This document shows positions 36,688 to 46,034 of a stretch of 64,000 bases of DNA, piece by piece (the first letter of the stretch is position 1; each line of letters begins with the position of its first letter). This DNA is from an uncultured Clostridia bacterium (GTDB taxonomy: Bacteria > Bacillota > Clostridia > Oscillospirales > Acutalibacteraceae), in NCBI GenBank assembly GCA_945912145.1, contig CAMEBF010000010.1, positions 20,827 to 84,826 on the forward strand, written 5' to 3'. Both the position numbers and the translations under genes were made by a program. Under the pieces are notes generated by a model. That model saw nothing but the letters and a program-made list of their open reading frames with translations, made no database searches and had not been told where the DNA came from.

Positions 36688-36716
36688 TTGAAATCCTTGG
36701 CTTAATATGCTATATT
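36688..36716 (+). promoter_or_regulatory. Promoter of the lipase-like gene
   Basis: TTGAAA (36688-36693), 17-bp spacer, TATATT (36711-36716). Confidence 0.75.
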
Positions 36717-36750
36717 AGCAGTATATCAAAAGGACTACGGAGGAGATTCT

Positions 36751-38613
36751 ATGTCACTTCACCTGAAAAAAGCTCTGAGTATTTTGCTCGCGGTTGTCAT
36801 GGCGTTCGGCGTGTTTACCGTCTGCGGTTTTGCCGAGACTGCCGATGAGCAGCCCGGATACGAAATTCCCGCTTTACAGAACGGCGAGATTACGCCCACG
36901 ATTATCGTGCCCGGCATCAGCCAGTCCGTTTCTGTTTACTGCGACGAAAACGGGAATCCGATCAAGGATAAAAACGGCAAAACGCTTGAAGGCGGGCTGC
37001 TGATCATCGATTCGTCGAATCTTGTTTCCCTGATTCTCAAAAAACTTGCGCTGCCGCTGCTTTCCTCCCTGCTGACGCAGAGCGTCGATGAGGATCTTGC
37101 GCAGGGCGTTTACGACGTCGTGTGCCAGCTGTTCTCGATTCAGAAGTCCGACAAATCGGGCAACGCGGTGAACAATCTTGTTGTCAAGAGCTATAACTAT
37201 CCGCTTTCGCAGTACGACGAAGGGTCAAAGGGCTGGTTCTACCGGATGCTCCCGATGGAGCCCGTCGTGGAAGAGATCAGTGAAACCTACGGCGTAAACG
37301 GTGAAAATTATGTCTATCTGTATACGTTCCCGCTGATCGGCGATCCGATCGCATCGGGTGAAGGCCTGTTCGATTATATTGCCATGGTCAAAGAGCAGAC
37401 CGGTTGCTCCAAGGTCAATCTTGTCGGCGTCAGCCTCGGCGGAACGATTGTTTCGTCCTATTGCGATCTTGTCATGGATCGCGGCGGTGATTTCTCGGAT
37501 ATCAACAAGATTGTCAATGTTGTTGCTTGCTTAGACGGCACGGATCTGTTTGCCGATTTTTATGACAGAAACTGGAATCTCTCCGATGAATTTCTGTACG
37601 GCAGCTACATTCCCGGTATTATGGCGGAATCCGGTGCCGATGAATATGTCGGTCACCTGCTGAATATCGTGATCCGCATTCTGCCGAAAGACGTTCTGTA
37701 CACGATTCTGACGGCGGCGATGGACGGTATGCTTGATACGCTGCTTGTCAACTGCCCGCAGTTCTGGTCGATGGTTCCCTCCGACCGCTACGACGCGCTT
37801 GCGGATGAGTATCTGTCCGATCCCGATATGGCGACAATCCGCGCGAAGACCGACCGCTATCAGGAAGCGCGTCTGGATCTGAAAGAGAACCTGCTTTATG
37901 CGCATGAAAACTATGATGTGGATGTCTTCAGCGTCTGCGGTTACGGACGTCAGTACGATACGGGCGACTATTGCTTCCTCGGCATTGCCGGTTCCTCCGT
38001 GACCTCCAACTCGGATTCCATTATTGATATTGATTCCACTTCGCTCGGTGCAACCTATGCGGTTGCCGGTGAGACGCTCGAAAACGGCAATTCTCCCGAC
38101 AAAGAGCTGGATATTTCCACCTGCCTGTTCCCTGAGACGACATGGTTCTTCTACGGGCAGCATCATGAAGTCGGCCGTTCGGATGTCGTCATCAAATTGC
38201 TTGCCGGCATCATCAGCGACAATATCACCGACGTCAATTCGTCTGCTTCTTTCCCGCAGTTCAATTACGGACGCAACACCAGAACCCTTACCCGTCCTGA
38301 CGGTCTGATGGATAAGGCGGAGGCTGTTTTGGCGAATGTTGACGGCGAATACACGCAGGAGCAGATCAATACGGTCAAGCCCGTTTATGAGAAAGCGTCC
38401 GCCATGCTTGCGAACACCGTTCTGACGGCGGATTCGGCGGATGAAGCGAAAGCCATGACGCAGGAGCTTAATGACGCGCTGGCCGTTACGGGTCTTACGA
38501 CCGCGACCTCGCAGACCAACTTCTTTATCAAAATTCTGAATAAGATCTTTGCCGCGCTTGACGCCGCTGTGATGGAAAAAGTCGGCGGACAGGGCTTCAG
38601 CGATAAGTTTTAA
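36751..38613 (+). CDS. Secreted alpha/beta-hydrolase (lipase-like)
   Basis: 620 residues with a signal peptide (1 to about 27, ending near CGFAE). IIVPGISQS resembles the lipase oxyanion strand, and GVSLGG (S228) is the nucleophile elbow; the acid and histidine cannot be fixed, although TWFFYGQHHEVGRSD near 475 is a plausible region for the histidine. A helical tail of about 100 residues rich in Ala, Glu and Asn follows. Export and the GxSxG core support an esterase/lipase; the substrate is unknown. It stands alone between promoter and terminator. Confidence 0.75.
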   Translation: MSLHLKKALSILLAVVMAFGVFTVCGFAETADEQPGYEIPALQNGEITPTIIVPGISQSVSVYCDENGNPIKDKNGKTLEGGLLIIDSSNLVSLILKKLALPLLSSLLTQSVDEDLAQGVYDVVCQLFSIQKSDKSGNAVNNLVVKSYNYPLSQYDEGSKGWFYRMLPMEPVVEEISETYGVNGENYVYLYTFPLIGDPIASGEGLFDYIAMVKEQTGCSKVNLVGVSLGGTIVSSYCDLVMDRGGDFSDINKIVNVVACLDGTDLFADFYDRNWNLSDEFLYGSYIPGIMAESGADEYVGHLLNIVIRILPKDVLYTILTAAMDGMLDTLLVNCPQFWSMVPSDRYDALADEYLSDPDMATIRAKTDRYQEARLDLKENLLYAHENYDVDVFSVCGYGRQYDTGDYCFLGIAGSSVTSNSDSIIDIDSTSLGATYAVAGETLENGNSPDKELDISTCLFPETTWFFYGQHHEVGRSDVVIKLLAGIISDNITDVNSSASFPQFNYGRNTRTLTRPDGLMDKAEAVLANVDGEYTQEQINTVKPVYEKASAMLANTVLTADSADEAKAMTQELNDALAVTGLTTATSQTNFFIKILNKIFAALDAAVMEKVGGQGFSDKF

Positions 38614-38632
38614 TTCTGTTTTGGCATTCCGG

Positions 38633-38660
38633 ACGCCGCTCTTTTCAGGGCGGCGTTTTC
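38633..38660 (+). terminator. Terminator after the lipase-like gene
   Basis: ACGCCGCT pairs with GGCGGCGT-containing sequence (38633-38656), then TTTTCTTT. Confidence 0.85.
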
Positions 38661-38731
38661 TTTAAGCCTTGTTTAAGCGTCTTGCTGTACAATAAAAACG
38701 GTGTTTTTTAGAATTTTTTCGGAAAATCCTA

Positions 38732-38760
38732 TTGTAACGCTAAGGAAAATGGTGTATAAT
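38732..38760 (+). promoter_or_regulatory. Promoter of the first foldase gene
   Basis: TTGTAA (38732-38737), 17-bp spacer, TATAAT (38755-38760). Confidence 0.8.
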
Positions 38761-38803
38761 TCAATTATTATGAGTCGTAGACCGAAACGGAAGGTGCTTA
38801 TTG

Positions 38804-40459
38804 ATGGATGACAATTTTGTGAATCCTGAAACCCCCAATGAAAATGAAAGTGAATTTGAGCAGTTCCTGAAAAACTCGCAGAACGCCGCGCCGGAGTCAG
38901 AGTCATCCGACGGGAATGCGGAGAAAACGATGCTGCCGGAAGATCCCCAAGAGAAACCGGCCGAAGATCCGGAAATCGCCAAAAAAAAGAAAAAGAATAA
39001 GGGCGCTGTCGCCTTGATTATCGTATTGGTACTGATCATGATCGCCGCCATCGGCGTAATGGTTACTGTGCTGGTTCGTTCGGATTCCGGTTCTGATTCT
39101 TTCGATCCCGAAAAAACGGTAGTAACAGTCAGTGATCTTGCAAGCAAAGAAAATGTAACAGGCGGCAATGCTGAATCGGCGATAGACATCGGTAATATTG
39201 AAATCAGCGCCGCAGAATTCTATCTGATCTATATGGACTACTATGGAAGATATTCTTATTATTATCCGGAAGATCAGCTCAAAGAAATGGCAATTGACTT
39301 CCTTGTTTTTAACAATACGCTGTATGCCCAGGCTCTTGCCGCCGGTTATTCATTGACAGACGAAGATAATCAGAGTATTGACGATCTCATTGGTGAGATT
39401 CGCTTGCAAGCGGAAGCAGAAAGCGTGTCGATCGAGGAATATGTTGAAAAGTACGTCCTCAAGGACTACACGATAGATATGTACAGAAGTTTTCTGGAAA
39501 AGCAGATGCTTGTCAATAACTACTACGAGGACTGCATGAAGAAACTGGAAAAAGAGCTGACACCCGGCGAGATTGAAAAAGCGTATAACGCCGATATAAC
39601 CGCTTACGACATTGCGAGCTTTTCCTATTGGTATATTTCCGCGGCGGAGGAGAATGCACAGGAGCAGGCCGATCAGGTTGTGGAAGCCGTTAAGGCCGGC
39701 AGTACGCTTGACGAGGCGATCCAGTCCGTGACCGGCGACAGCACCAAGACGGCCAACAAGATCACCGGCTATACAAAGAGTGATGTGACGCAGAATTTTT
39801 CCTCCGAAGCGGCGGAATGGCTCTTCGCCGTCAAGGAAGACGGCAGCTATGAGAATCAGGCGGGTGCCGTTACGTCCGTGAAAGCCGATAACGGAATGAT
39901 CTATATCTTCTGTGTCGACGGCGCGCCGCACCGTAATGAGTTTGTTCCGGCGACGGTCGCGTATATCGAAGTCGATATCGGAACGGATACCTCTGTCAAG
40001 TCGGAGGGCGAGCAGAAAGCGATCGCTCATTCGACGGCTCTGAAGATCAAGGAGCAGTTCGACAAAACGGATAAACAATATAACTCTTTTGAATCGCTCA
40101 TGGTTGAATATAATAACGGTGATAATGAGCTTGTCTCCGGCGATGTTTTTGAAAGCATCACGCCGAACGGCACTCACGACGCCGGTGTCGAGGCTTGGAG
40201 CTTTGATGAAGCTCGCAAGGTCGGTGATTGCGAGATTGTAGAGGGCGACGGCTGTTATTATGTGCTGTATTATAAAGAGAAGGCCGAGTCTCCCGTCTGG
40301 TATTCCGCTGTCAAAGAGAAGCTCCTGACGGATAAACAGACCGCGTGGCAGGATAGTATCCAAAAACTCAGCGAAGGCAAGGTCGTGACGGACGACGCCG
40401 CGATCGACGAAGTTATCGCTTATGTAAAATCCTCCGCACAAAATGCGATGGCGCAGTAA
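38804..40459 (+). CDS. Membrane-anchored PrsA/SurA-like foldase, paralog 1 (degenerate parvulin region)
   Basis: 551 residues: an acidic cytosolic N-terminus, a KKKKKNKG stop-transfer cluster, one membrane helix (about 70-90) and a large outside domain. The chaperone-like helical region (about 140-270) and the layout match paralog 2 downstream. Shared landmarks are ITAYD, the APHRNEFVPATVAYIEV segment aligned with the parvulin strand VRHILV of paralog 2, and the C-terminal GCYYVLYYKEKAESPVWY. The catalytic-type His of the parvulin HIL motif is absent, so it probably acts as a holdase or chaperone rather than a prolyl isomerase (inference). Confidence 0.7.
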   Translation: MDDNFVNPETPNENESEFEQFLKNSQNAAPESESSDGNAEKTMLPEDPQEKPAEDPEIAKKKKKNKGAVALIIVLVLIMIAAIGVMVTVLVRSDSGSDSFDPEKTVVTVSDLASKENVTGGNAESAIDIGNIEISAAEFYLIYMDYYGRYSYYYPEDQLKEMAIDFLVFNNTLYAQALAAGYSLTDEDNQSIDDLIGEIRLQAEAESVSIEEYVEKYVLKDYTIDMYRSFLEKQMLVNNYYEDCMKKLEKELTPGEIEKAYNADITAYDIASFSYWYISAAEENAQEQADQVVEAVKAGSTLDEAIQSVTGDSTKTANKITGYTKSDVTQNFSSEAAEWLFAVKEDGSYENQAGAVTSVKADNGMIYIFCVDGAPHRNEFVPATVAYIEVDIGTDTSVKSEGEQKAIAHSTALKIKEQFDKTDKQYNSFESLMVEYNNGDNELVSGDVFESITPNGTHDAGVEAWSFDEARKVGDCEIVEGDGCYYVLYYKEKAESPVWYSAVKEKLLTDKQTAWQDSIQKLSEGKVVTDDAAIDEVIAYVKSSAQNAMAQ

Positions 40460-40466
40460 TAAGGGC

Positions 40467-40495
40467 TTGTAAATTTCGGCAAAATAGTGTAAAAT
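40467..40495 (+). promoter_or_regulatory. Promoter of the second foldase gene
   Basis: TTGTAA (40467-40472), 17-bp spacer, TAAAAT (40490-40495). Located 8 bp after the previous stop, so the two paralogs can be expressed separately. Confidence 0.65.
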
Positions 40496-40541
40496 AGCTT
40501 AGGGCTTTCCTCAGCGATTAGTTTGAAAGGTGTTTATTCTT

Positions 40542-42332
40542 ATGGAAAAAAAAGAAAAAGATTATTCTGACAAATATCGTCAGGAACGAAAAGAAAGAAT
40601 TGCCAAACAGGCAAAAAGTGCAGGAAAAAAATCCAATGCGCATCCGGGTGCCAGAAAAACGGCGGGAAAGGTTTTTTCCGTTGTCGTTGCCGTCGTGGCC
40701 GTTGTGGCACTGCTTGCCGCCTCCCTGAATTTCATGGAGGTGCCGCAGATGCTCATCAAGGCTGTTACCATCGACGGAAAATCCTATTCGATGAGCGAGC
40801 TGAGCTGTTACTATATGATGGCGTACAGATCGGTTGTCAGCCAGGCTTCTGCCTATGATCAGCAGTACGGCGCCCAATACGGCTACGGCAAATTGTTTAC
40901 CGGTTATGACACATCTCTCTCTCCCGCCGACCAGACGACAAAGGACGACAACGGCAATGAGATCACATGGGACGAATACTTCCTGCAGGAAGCGATCGAG
41001 AGTATGGCCAATATCAAGAGATATTATAACGCGGCAGTCGAAGCCGGCGTGGAGCTTTCCGAAGAGGATGCAGCGAGTATTCAGGAAACGCTTGATTACT
41101 ATAAGTCCAATGCGGGCAATGCTTCTCTTTCCAAGTTGCTCTCCGTGAATTTCGGTAAGGGCGTCACCGCAAAGCTCTTTAAAAAGGTGCTGACGGAACA
41201 GGCTATTGCGAGCACATATCAGGAGCAGCTTCAGGAGGAACTGAAAAACGGTTATTCCGATGCCGATATTGAGAAGATCTATCAGGAAGATATAACGGCT
41301 TATGATGTCGTAACGGGCAGATGGTTCACGATTGATGTGGAATCCGATGTGCCTGCCGAAACCGCAAGCGGCGAAGAGGAATCCTCCGGCGCAGAGAGAG
41401 CACCCATCGCCGAGGAGCTGAAGGCGCAGGAATTTATTTCAAAAGTAAAATCTCAGCAGAACTACAATGAGGAGACATTCAAGGCGACTGTTCTCGAATA
41501 TGTCGATAAAGACGACGAGGATTACGAGAATTATAAAAATGACGCAATGACAAGCCTTACGAAGGTTGATAAGGAAACGCTCAAGTCAAAGGTCGGCGAA
41601 ACGGCTGCAAACTGGTTCTACGAGCAGGATGGAAACGGAAATTATGTCCGTCAGGCCGGAGATATGAATTATTTCCTGAATGAAGATAACAGTCTTGTAT
41701 ATATTTTCTATGCAAGCGGTGCGCCGTTCCGTGATGAGGCCGTTCAGGCGTCCGTCCGTCATATCCTTGTCCAGTATCCCACGGAAACGACCGAGGCTGT
41801 TTCCGGCGAAGAGGCTACCGATACGGAGGAAACGACCGTTGCCGCCGAGGTCAAATCCGAGTGTAAGAGCGAGGCCGAATCCATTCTGGCACAGTATAAG
41901 GATTATATCAACGAAAATGAGAGCGGCGTGGCTGACGAAGAGTATTTCGGCGAGCTTGCCAGCAAGCTCAGCGACGATACCCGTTCGCAGAGTAACGGCG
42001 GTCTGTGCTCCGATATGAGAAACGACGGTTCTTATGTGAAAAACTTTGAGGACTGGGTATTCGCTGAGGGGCAGTTTGACGGCGAAACAAGAACAGCGGG
42101 TGATACCGGTATTGTCGAGACAGAGTTCGGTTATCACGTTATGTACTATGTCGGTGCTCATGACCATCCCGAATGGTATGAAACGATTTTGAACGAACGC
42201 GCCAACGAGGATTGGGAGAAAAAGCAGACCGAATTTGACGAGAGCTTCGGCGAGGATGCTATCGTCAGAAAAGAATGGGCCTGCGGCCGTCTCAAGAAGT
42301 CCTGCTTGAAGCTGATCAACAGCGGAAGATAA
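40542..42332 (+). CDS. Membrane-anchored peptidyl-prolyl isomerase, PrsA/PpiC type, paralog 2
   Basis: 596 residues: a basic cytosolic N-terminus, one membrane helix (about 48-68), a SurA-N-like helical chaperone region and a parvulin domain. The domain starts at VRHILVQYP (about 404), is interrupted by an acidic insert (TEAVSGEEATDTEETTVAAE) and ends with GETRTAGDTGIVETEFGYHVMYYVG. It assists folding of exported proteins. The ATG at 40542 is chosen because GAAAGG precedes it; the GTG at 40530 lies within that RBS. Confidence 0.8.
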   Translation: MEKKEKDYSDKYRQERKERIAKQAKSAGKKSNAHPGARKTAGKVFSVVVAVVAVVALLAASLNFMEVPQMLIKAVTIDGKSYSMSELSCYYMMAYRSVVSQASAYDQQYGAQYGYGKLFTGYDTSLSPADQTTKDDNGNEITWDEYFLQEAIESMANIKRYYNAAVEAGVELSEEDAASIQETLDYYKSNAGNASLSKLLSVNFGKGVTAKLFKKVLTEQAIASTYQEQLQEELKNGYSDADIEKIYQEDITAYDVVTGRWFTIDVESDVPAETASGEEESSGAERAPIAEELKAQEFISKVKSQQNYNEETFKATVLEYVDKDDEDYENYKNDAMTSLTKVDKETLKSKVGETAANWFYEQDGNGNYVRQAGDMNYFLNEDNSLVYIFYASGAPFRDEAVQASVRHILVQYPTETTEAVSGEEATDTEETTVAAEVKSECKSEAESILAQYKDYINENESGVADEEYFGELASKLSDDTRSQSNGGLCSDMRNDGSYVKNFEDWVFAEGQFDGETRTAGDTGIVETEFGYHVMYYVGAHDHPEWYETILNERANEDWEKKQTEFDESFGEDAIVRKEWACGRLKKSCLKLINSGR

Positions 42333-42355
42333 GCAAAAAAACATAAAAAGATCCG

Positions 42356-42386
42356 GAGAACTTCCTGTGGGAGGTTCTCCTTTTTC
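42356..42386. terminator. Bidirectional terminator between foldase 2 and the Cys-rich gene
   Basis: GGAGAAC(TT) pairs with (GA)GGTTCTCC, followed by TTTTT on the plus strand and by TTTTTATGTTTTTTT on the minus strand. Confidence 0.85.
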
Positions 42387-42396
42387 AATCAGATCA

Positions 42397-42428
42397 GCCG
42401 CCGCAGGCATTCCCGCGGCGGCTTTTTA
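42397..42428 (+). terminator. Second plus-strand terminator
   Basis: AGCCGCCGC (42397-42405) pairs with GCGGCGGCT (42416-42424), followed by TTTT. Confidence 0.8.
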
Positions 42429-42455
42429 TGACGTCTTAGTGGTTCTGTCGCTTAT

Positions 42456-42590
42456 CAGCCGCAGCAGCCGCAACCTCTGTCGCAACCGCAGCCTCTGTCA
42501 CAACCGCAGCCGCAGCCGTCGTTGTTGAAGAGAAGGACGAGGATGATGATGACGATAAGCCAAGAATTGTTGTTGCAGAAAAAGTTCATT
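42456..42590 (-). CDS. Small Cys-rich single-membrane-segment protein (44 residues)
   Basis: A perfect AGGAGGTCAG RBS on the minus strand precedes ATG at 42590-42588. The product is one Asn-flanked hydrophobic helix (WLIVIIILVLLF, about 10-21) and a tail of Gly-Cys steps (GCGCGCDRGCGCDRGCGCCG, nine Cys). It lies 83 bp after spoIIE on the same strand. Similar tiny NNN-helix-CGCG proteins occur in Clostridia, sometimes labelled chorion-like or YjcZ-like, with no proven function. A role in the spore or its coat is an inference from its neighbour. Confidence 0.8.
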
Positions 42591-42673
42591 GTCTGACCTC
42601 CTTTCCTATGCTTTCATTGCATCCTATGCGGCAATGCGGACAGGTGTTACAAAAAAAACATAGGAGGGGAAGG

Positions 42674-45001
42674 TCAATCGTCGTTCAGAAGAAGCGTGGC
42701 GGTCAGCACGGTGATGTCGTCCGGCGACTCCTTGTCCGCGTTCAGTCGGGCGGCATGCGCGAGCTTTTCGGCGAGCTCTTTGCCTTCGTAATCGGCGGCG
42801 TCCTTCAGAATATCGCGCCATGCGGAGACGGATTCCTCCGATACACCGTCCGACATCAGCACGAACGAGTCGCCGTCGCGAAGGCTCAGACTGATTTCCT
42901 CAAAGGCGATATTTTGCAGAATGCCGATCGGGAGAGAGGGCTTCGCAAGACGCAGGAGCTTTAAATGCCGCATCGCAATGGAGCTGCCGGCACCGGCCTT
43001 GAAAAATTCGACGTCGCCGTTGTAGAGATCGGTCACGGCGATATCGAGCGTCGCCAGAGATTCTTCACCGGAGCGCACCAGCATGGCGGCGTTGATCATT
43101 TTGAGAATGCTTTCGACGGGGTAGCCTGCGCCAAGGAGCATCGTCGCGAGAGAGCAGCACAGTACGGAGTCTGCCGCAGCCTTTTTTCCCGTTCCCATGC
43201 CGTCGCTGAGAATCATAATGAAATGCCCTTTGCCGTCGCAGAAACTGCGGAATGTATCGCCGCACCATTTTGCTCCGTCGGAGCTTAGCTGAAATCCGCC
43301 GGATTCGACGCGGTATTTTGTCTTTTCGCAGACAGTAAACGTGATGCGTCCGTCGGCAAGCTTTCCGATGACAGGGGATTCCCATTCGGCGGTCAGAACG
43401 GAAGAAATGCTGTCCGTCAGCGCGTCGAAATCATATTTTCCGGCAGGCAGGCAGAGTTCGCAGAAACGGTGTTCCTCCGCTGTGCGGAAAACGCCGCAGC
43501 TGACAGGCGTCACGCCGTAATCCTTTTCGAGCATGGCGCGCACCAGCTCCGAACGCTCGGGATCATATTCCTCCCCGGAATCCATCACAGCGGAGAAACT
43601 GCCGAGGAGTTCCGAGACGGACTGAAACTGATCGGCGACAATGTTGACCGTTTCCCCGGTTTTGGCTGTCTCCCGCATAGCGTTCCGGTAGCGTTCAATC
43701 TCCAGACGCAGCTCTTTGATGATGCGTTCGCTCTGCGGACAAAGCGAGAGAAAACGAGGCGGCAGTTCACGGCTTTCGGGGGAGTCGCAGCGTTTGAGTT
43801 CTTCTGCAATATCCCGGAACCAGCCGTCCGTTTCGGTTTTATTCTGCTGGCGGCAGAATTGTCTGTGATCGCAGGCCGTGCAGACTTTCTTGGAAACGTT
43901 TTCGTAGATGGTCTCTTCACGCGGAAAGGAACGCCGTTTGTAAATTCCCGCGACGGCTTTGACGGACGAGGCGACGGAAGTCATGCCGTCCGAAGCCGTT
44001 TGCAGCCGCGTTTTCAGAACATTGCGCTGCCCTGTGAGAAAAGCACCGTCCGAGGAAAGCGAAAAAATGCGCCGATAGATTTTTCGCAGTTTTTTCGGCG
44101 TGAGCAGCAACGCAAAACAGGCGATGCCGACACCATAGAGAATGTTGGCAGCGCCGATCCAGTCGTCCGATGCGAACGCGGTGACGGAAATGGTGATGAG
44201 CAGAATCACGGCGGACAAAAACCGGTTTTTGCGTCCGAAAATGCCGACGAGCAGACCGCCCATCGCCATGCCGCCTGTCAGAAATCCGCTCTGTCCGGCA
44301 AGTCCCAGAACCACGCCGGCGAAAATGCCGGTCAGCGAGCCGTATTTATCGCCGCCGAAGCAAGCGGCCACGAGTACGACATACGAGCCGACAATCACGG
44401 CGGGGGAGAGGACAAAGACGGAGAACGAAGAGAGCGCAAGCAGCAGCACGGCAAAGAGGATCAGCACGGAAGCCGTTTCGCGTCCTGAAAGACCGGCGGC
44501 GTATTTTTTGGCGGGATTGATGGCGAGAAAACAGGAAAAGAACCAGGCGGCGAGCGAGCAGACGGCGCTTTCCGCCGCGTAGAGGATCACTTCGTCTACG
44601 GACAGCGTAACGGACAGACTCAGGATCAGTCCCGTGACGAACAGCGGAAAAAATCCGCAGACGGCGCTGAAAACCGGATGATAACTTCGTTTGAAGCTAC
44701 GTTTGAGCAGGTAGGCGAGAATACCCGCAACGGCAGCTGCCGCGATATAGCGCAGCGTCAGCACCGTCACCCCGTAAATGCGGAAATAGCCGGCCGTACT
44801 GCCGAGCACCGCCGCCGGTATGTACTCGGGAAAAACGGCGGCGGCCAGCGCGACGCCGAACGGCGCTAAGCCGTCAAAGGAGGCGCAGGCGCACAAAAAG
44901 CCTGCCGCGGCGGCGAGAATATGCCGCAGCACAATGCCGCCCGCGTATTTTAATACCCGATCGCTGTCCGTTAAGCTCTGTATGGTTTTCGTCCTGTTCA
45001 T
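42674..45001 (-). CDS. spoIIE: Stage II sporulation protein E (PP2C-type phosphatase)
   Basis: About 775 residues. Some ten N-terminal membrane helices (to about 330) are followed by a cytosolic regulatory region with a Cys-rich finger (CTACDHRQFCRQQ), then a PPM/PP2C phosphatase with ILSDGMGTGKKAAADS, VLMSDGVSEE and SPDDITVLTA. It dephosphorylates SpoIIAA to activate sigma-F in the forespore. The ATG at 45001 (MNRTKTIQ) is used, with a modest GGGACGTG RBS. A minus-strand TATAAT lies at about 45041-45046 with no good -35, as seen for Spo0A-driven promoters. It shows the organism is, or descends from, a spore former. Confidence 0.93.
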   Translation of the reverse strand: MNRTKTIQSLTDSDRVLKYAGGIVLRHILAAAAGFLCACASFDGLAPFGVALAAAVFPEYIPAAVLGSTAGYFRIYGVTVLTLRYIAAAAVAGILAYLLKRSFKRSYHPVFSAVCGFFPLFVTGLILSLSVTLSVDEVILYAAESAVCSLAAWFFSCFLAINPAKKYAAGLSGRETASVLILFAVLLLALSSFSVFVLSPAVIVGSYVVLVAACFGGDKYGSLTGIFAGVVLGLAGQSGFLTGGMAMGGLLVGIFGRKNRFLSAVILLITISVTAFASDDWIGAANILYGVGIACFALLLTPKKLRKIYRRIFSLSSDGAFLTGQRNVLKTRLQTASDGMTSVASSVKAVAGIYKRRSFPREETIYENVSKKVCTACDHRQFCRQQNKTETDGWFRDIAEELKRCDSPESRELPPRFLSLCPQSERIIKELRLEIERYRNAMRETAKTGETVNIVADQFQSVSELLGSFSAVMDSGEEYDPERSELVRAMLEKDYGVTPVSCGVFRTAEEHRFCELCLPAGKYDFDALTDSISSVLTAEWESPVIGKLADGRITFTVCEKTKYRVESGGFQLSSDGAKWCGDTFRSFCDGKGHFIMILSDGMGTGKKAAADSVLCCSLATMLLGAGYPVESILKMINAAMLVRSGEESLATLDIAVTDLYNGDVEFFKAGAGSSIAMRHLKLLRLAKPSLPIGILQNIAFEEISLSLRDGDSFVLMSDGVSEESVSAWRDILKDAADYEGKELAEKLAHAARLNADKESPDDITVLTATLLLNDD

Positions 45002-45153
45002 CTGTTTGTCACGTCCCGTAAAAAGTATCATACTGATTTTATTATAGAGGACGGGAACGGAAAAAACGGTCGGAAGCGGTACGGGGATTTTTGTTTTTCG
45101 GCGTCTTACCTTGTCGCAGGAAACCGGAAAACAAAGGATTGCTTCGGAATGCG

Positions 45154-45894
45154 TCAATAACCGAGGCTTTGGGCGTACTGACGCGGCGTCATGCCGAATT
45201 TTTTCCGGAAGCAGGCGATGAAATAACTCTCCGAACTGAAGCCCAGATAATACCCGATGGCGGAATGGCTGTATTTACCGCCGAGCATCGCTTTGGCAGT
45301 CTCGAGCCGACGATCCATGATATACGCCGAAACGGTCTGTCCCGTCGTTTTCTTGAAAAGACGAGAGAGATAATCGCCGCGCAGCGCACAGTGCTCGCCG
45401 AGCTCGTCCAGCGTGATCTTACCGTGCAGATGCTTTTCGATGTAGACCATGCAGTCTTTGACGGCCTGCGGATAGTCCCTATTCTGTTTCGCCAGACGCA
45501 CCTGCTCAGTCAGCTCATAAGCGGCGTCCTGCAAATAGCGGTAAATCTCCTGCTGTGAGCGAAGCGTATCAATATGCATCAGACATTTGTCGGCAAAGTC
45601 ATAGGCAGCCGTCTGGGGCATACCGCCCTGAATCGCGTAACGCGTCGCAAGCGTCACACAGCAGACGGCGAAATACTGCATCTGCCGCAAACTGTCCGCA
45701 GACATACGCCCGACGGCAAGTCCGTCGTTCAGAATCGTGTGCATAACGCGATCGAGCCGCCTGACGTCGCCGCTGCCGATGGCGGAATAGAATAAGATTT
45801 CCTGTTCATAGGGCGTGTGCCATTTGCCGTGTTCGATTTTTTCAAAGAGTCCGTCGTCAACGATTTCGGGCAGCTTCAGCGTTTTCGGTTCCAT
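45154..45894 (-). CDS. AraC-family transcriptional regulator
   Basis: 246 residues. An N-terminal helical sensor without a cupin (about 1-140, unassigned) precedes a double helix-turn-helix at the C-terminus (HGKITLDELGEHCALRGDYL, LFKKTTGQTVSAYIMDRRLE, AIGYYLGFSSESYFIACFRK, ending MTPRQYAQ). Divergent from the phosphotransferase-MATE pair, with which it shares a 140-bp intergenic region, so it is the likely local regulator. GAAAGGAAG precedes the ATG at 45894. Confidence 0.88.
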   Translation of the reverse strand: MEPKTLKLPEIVDDGLFEKIEHGKWHTPYEQEILFYSAIGSGDVRRLDRVMHTILNDGLAVGRMSADSLRQMQYFAVCCVTLATRYAIQGGMPQTAAYDFADKCLMHIDTLRSQQEIYRYLQDAAYELTEQVRLAKQNRDYPQAVKDCMVYIEKHLHGKITLDELGEHCALRGDYLSRLFKKTTGQTVSAYIMDRRLETAKAMLGGKYSHSAIGYYLGFSSESYFIACFRKKFGMTPRQYAQSLGY

Positions 45895-45915
45895 TGAATT
45901 CTTCCTTTCATCTGT

Positions 45916-45944
45916 ACTATAAAGGAATACGGCGAAAAACACAA
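45916..45944 (-). promoter_or_regulatory. Promoter of the AraC-family regulator
   Basis: Minus-strand TTGTGT (45944-45939), 17-bp spacer, TATAGT (45921-45916). Confidence 0.6.
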
Positions 45945-46034
45945 CAAGATTTTGATAAAAAGTCCAAAATTTTGCTATCTATTTTGGATATTGAATGCTA
46001 AAATGGAATTATCAAACAGAAAAGGAGCGTTCCC

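Noticed and set aside
43469..44488. 339-codon open frame opposite spoIIE
   Set aside because: Antisense shadow. The minus-strand reading has clear SpoIIE membrane and phosphatase motifs.
45001..45157. 52-residue N-terminal extension of SpoIIE
   Set aside because: The extension runs through the putative promoter region and has no RBS; the MNRTKTIQ start fits the family better.
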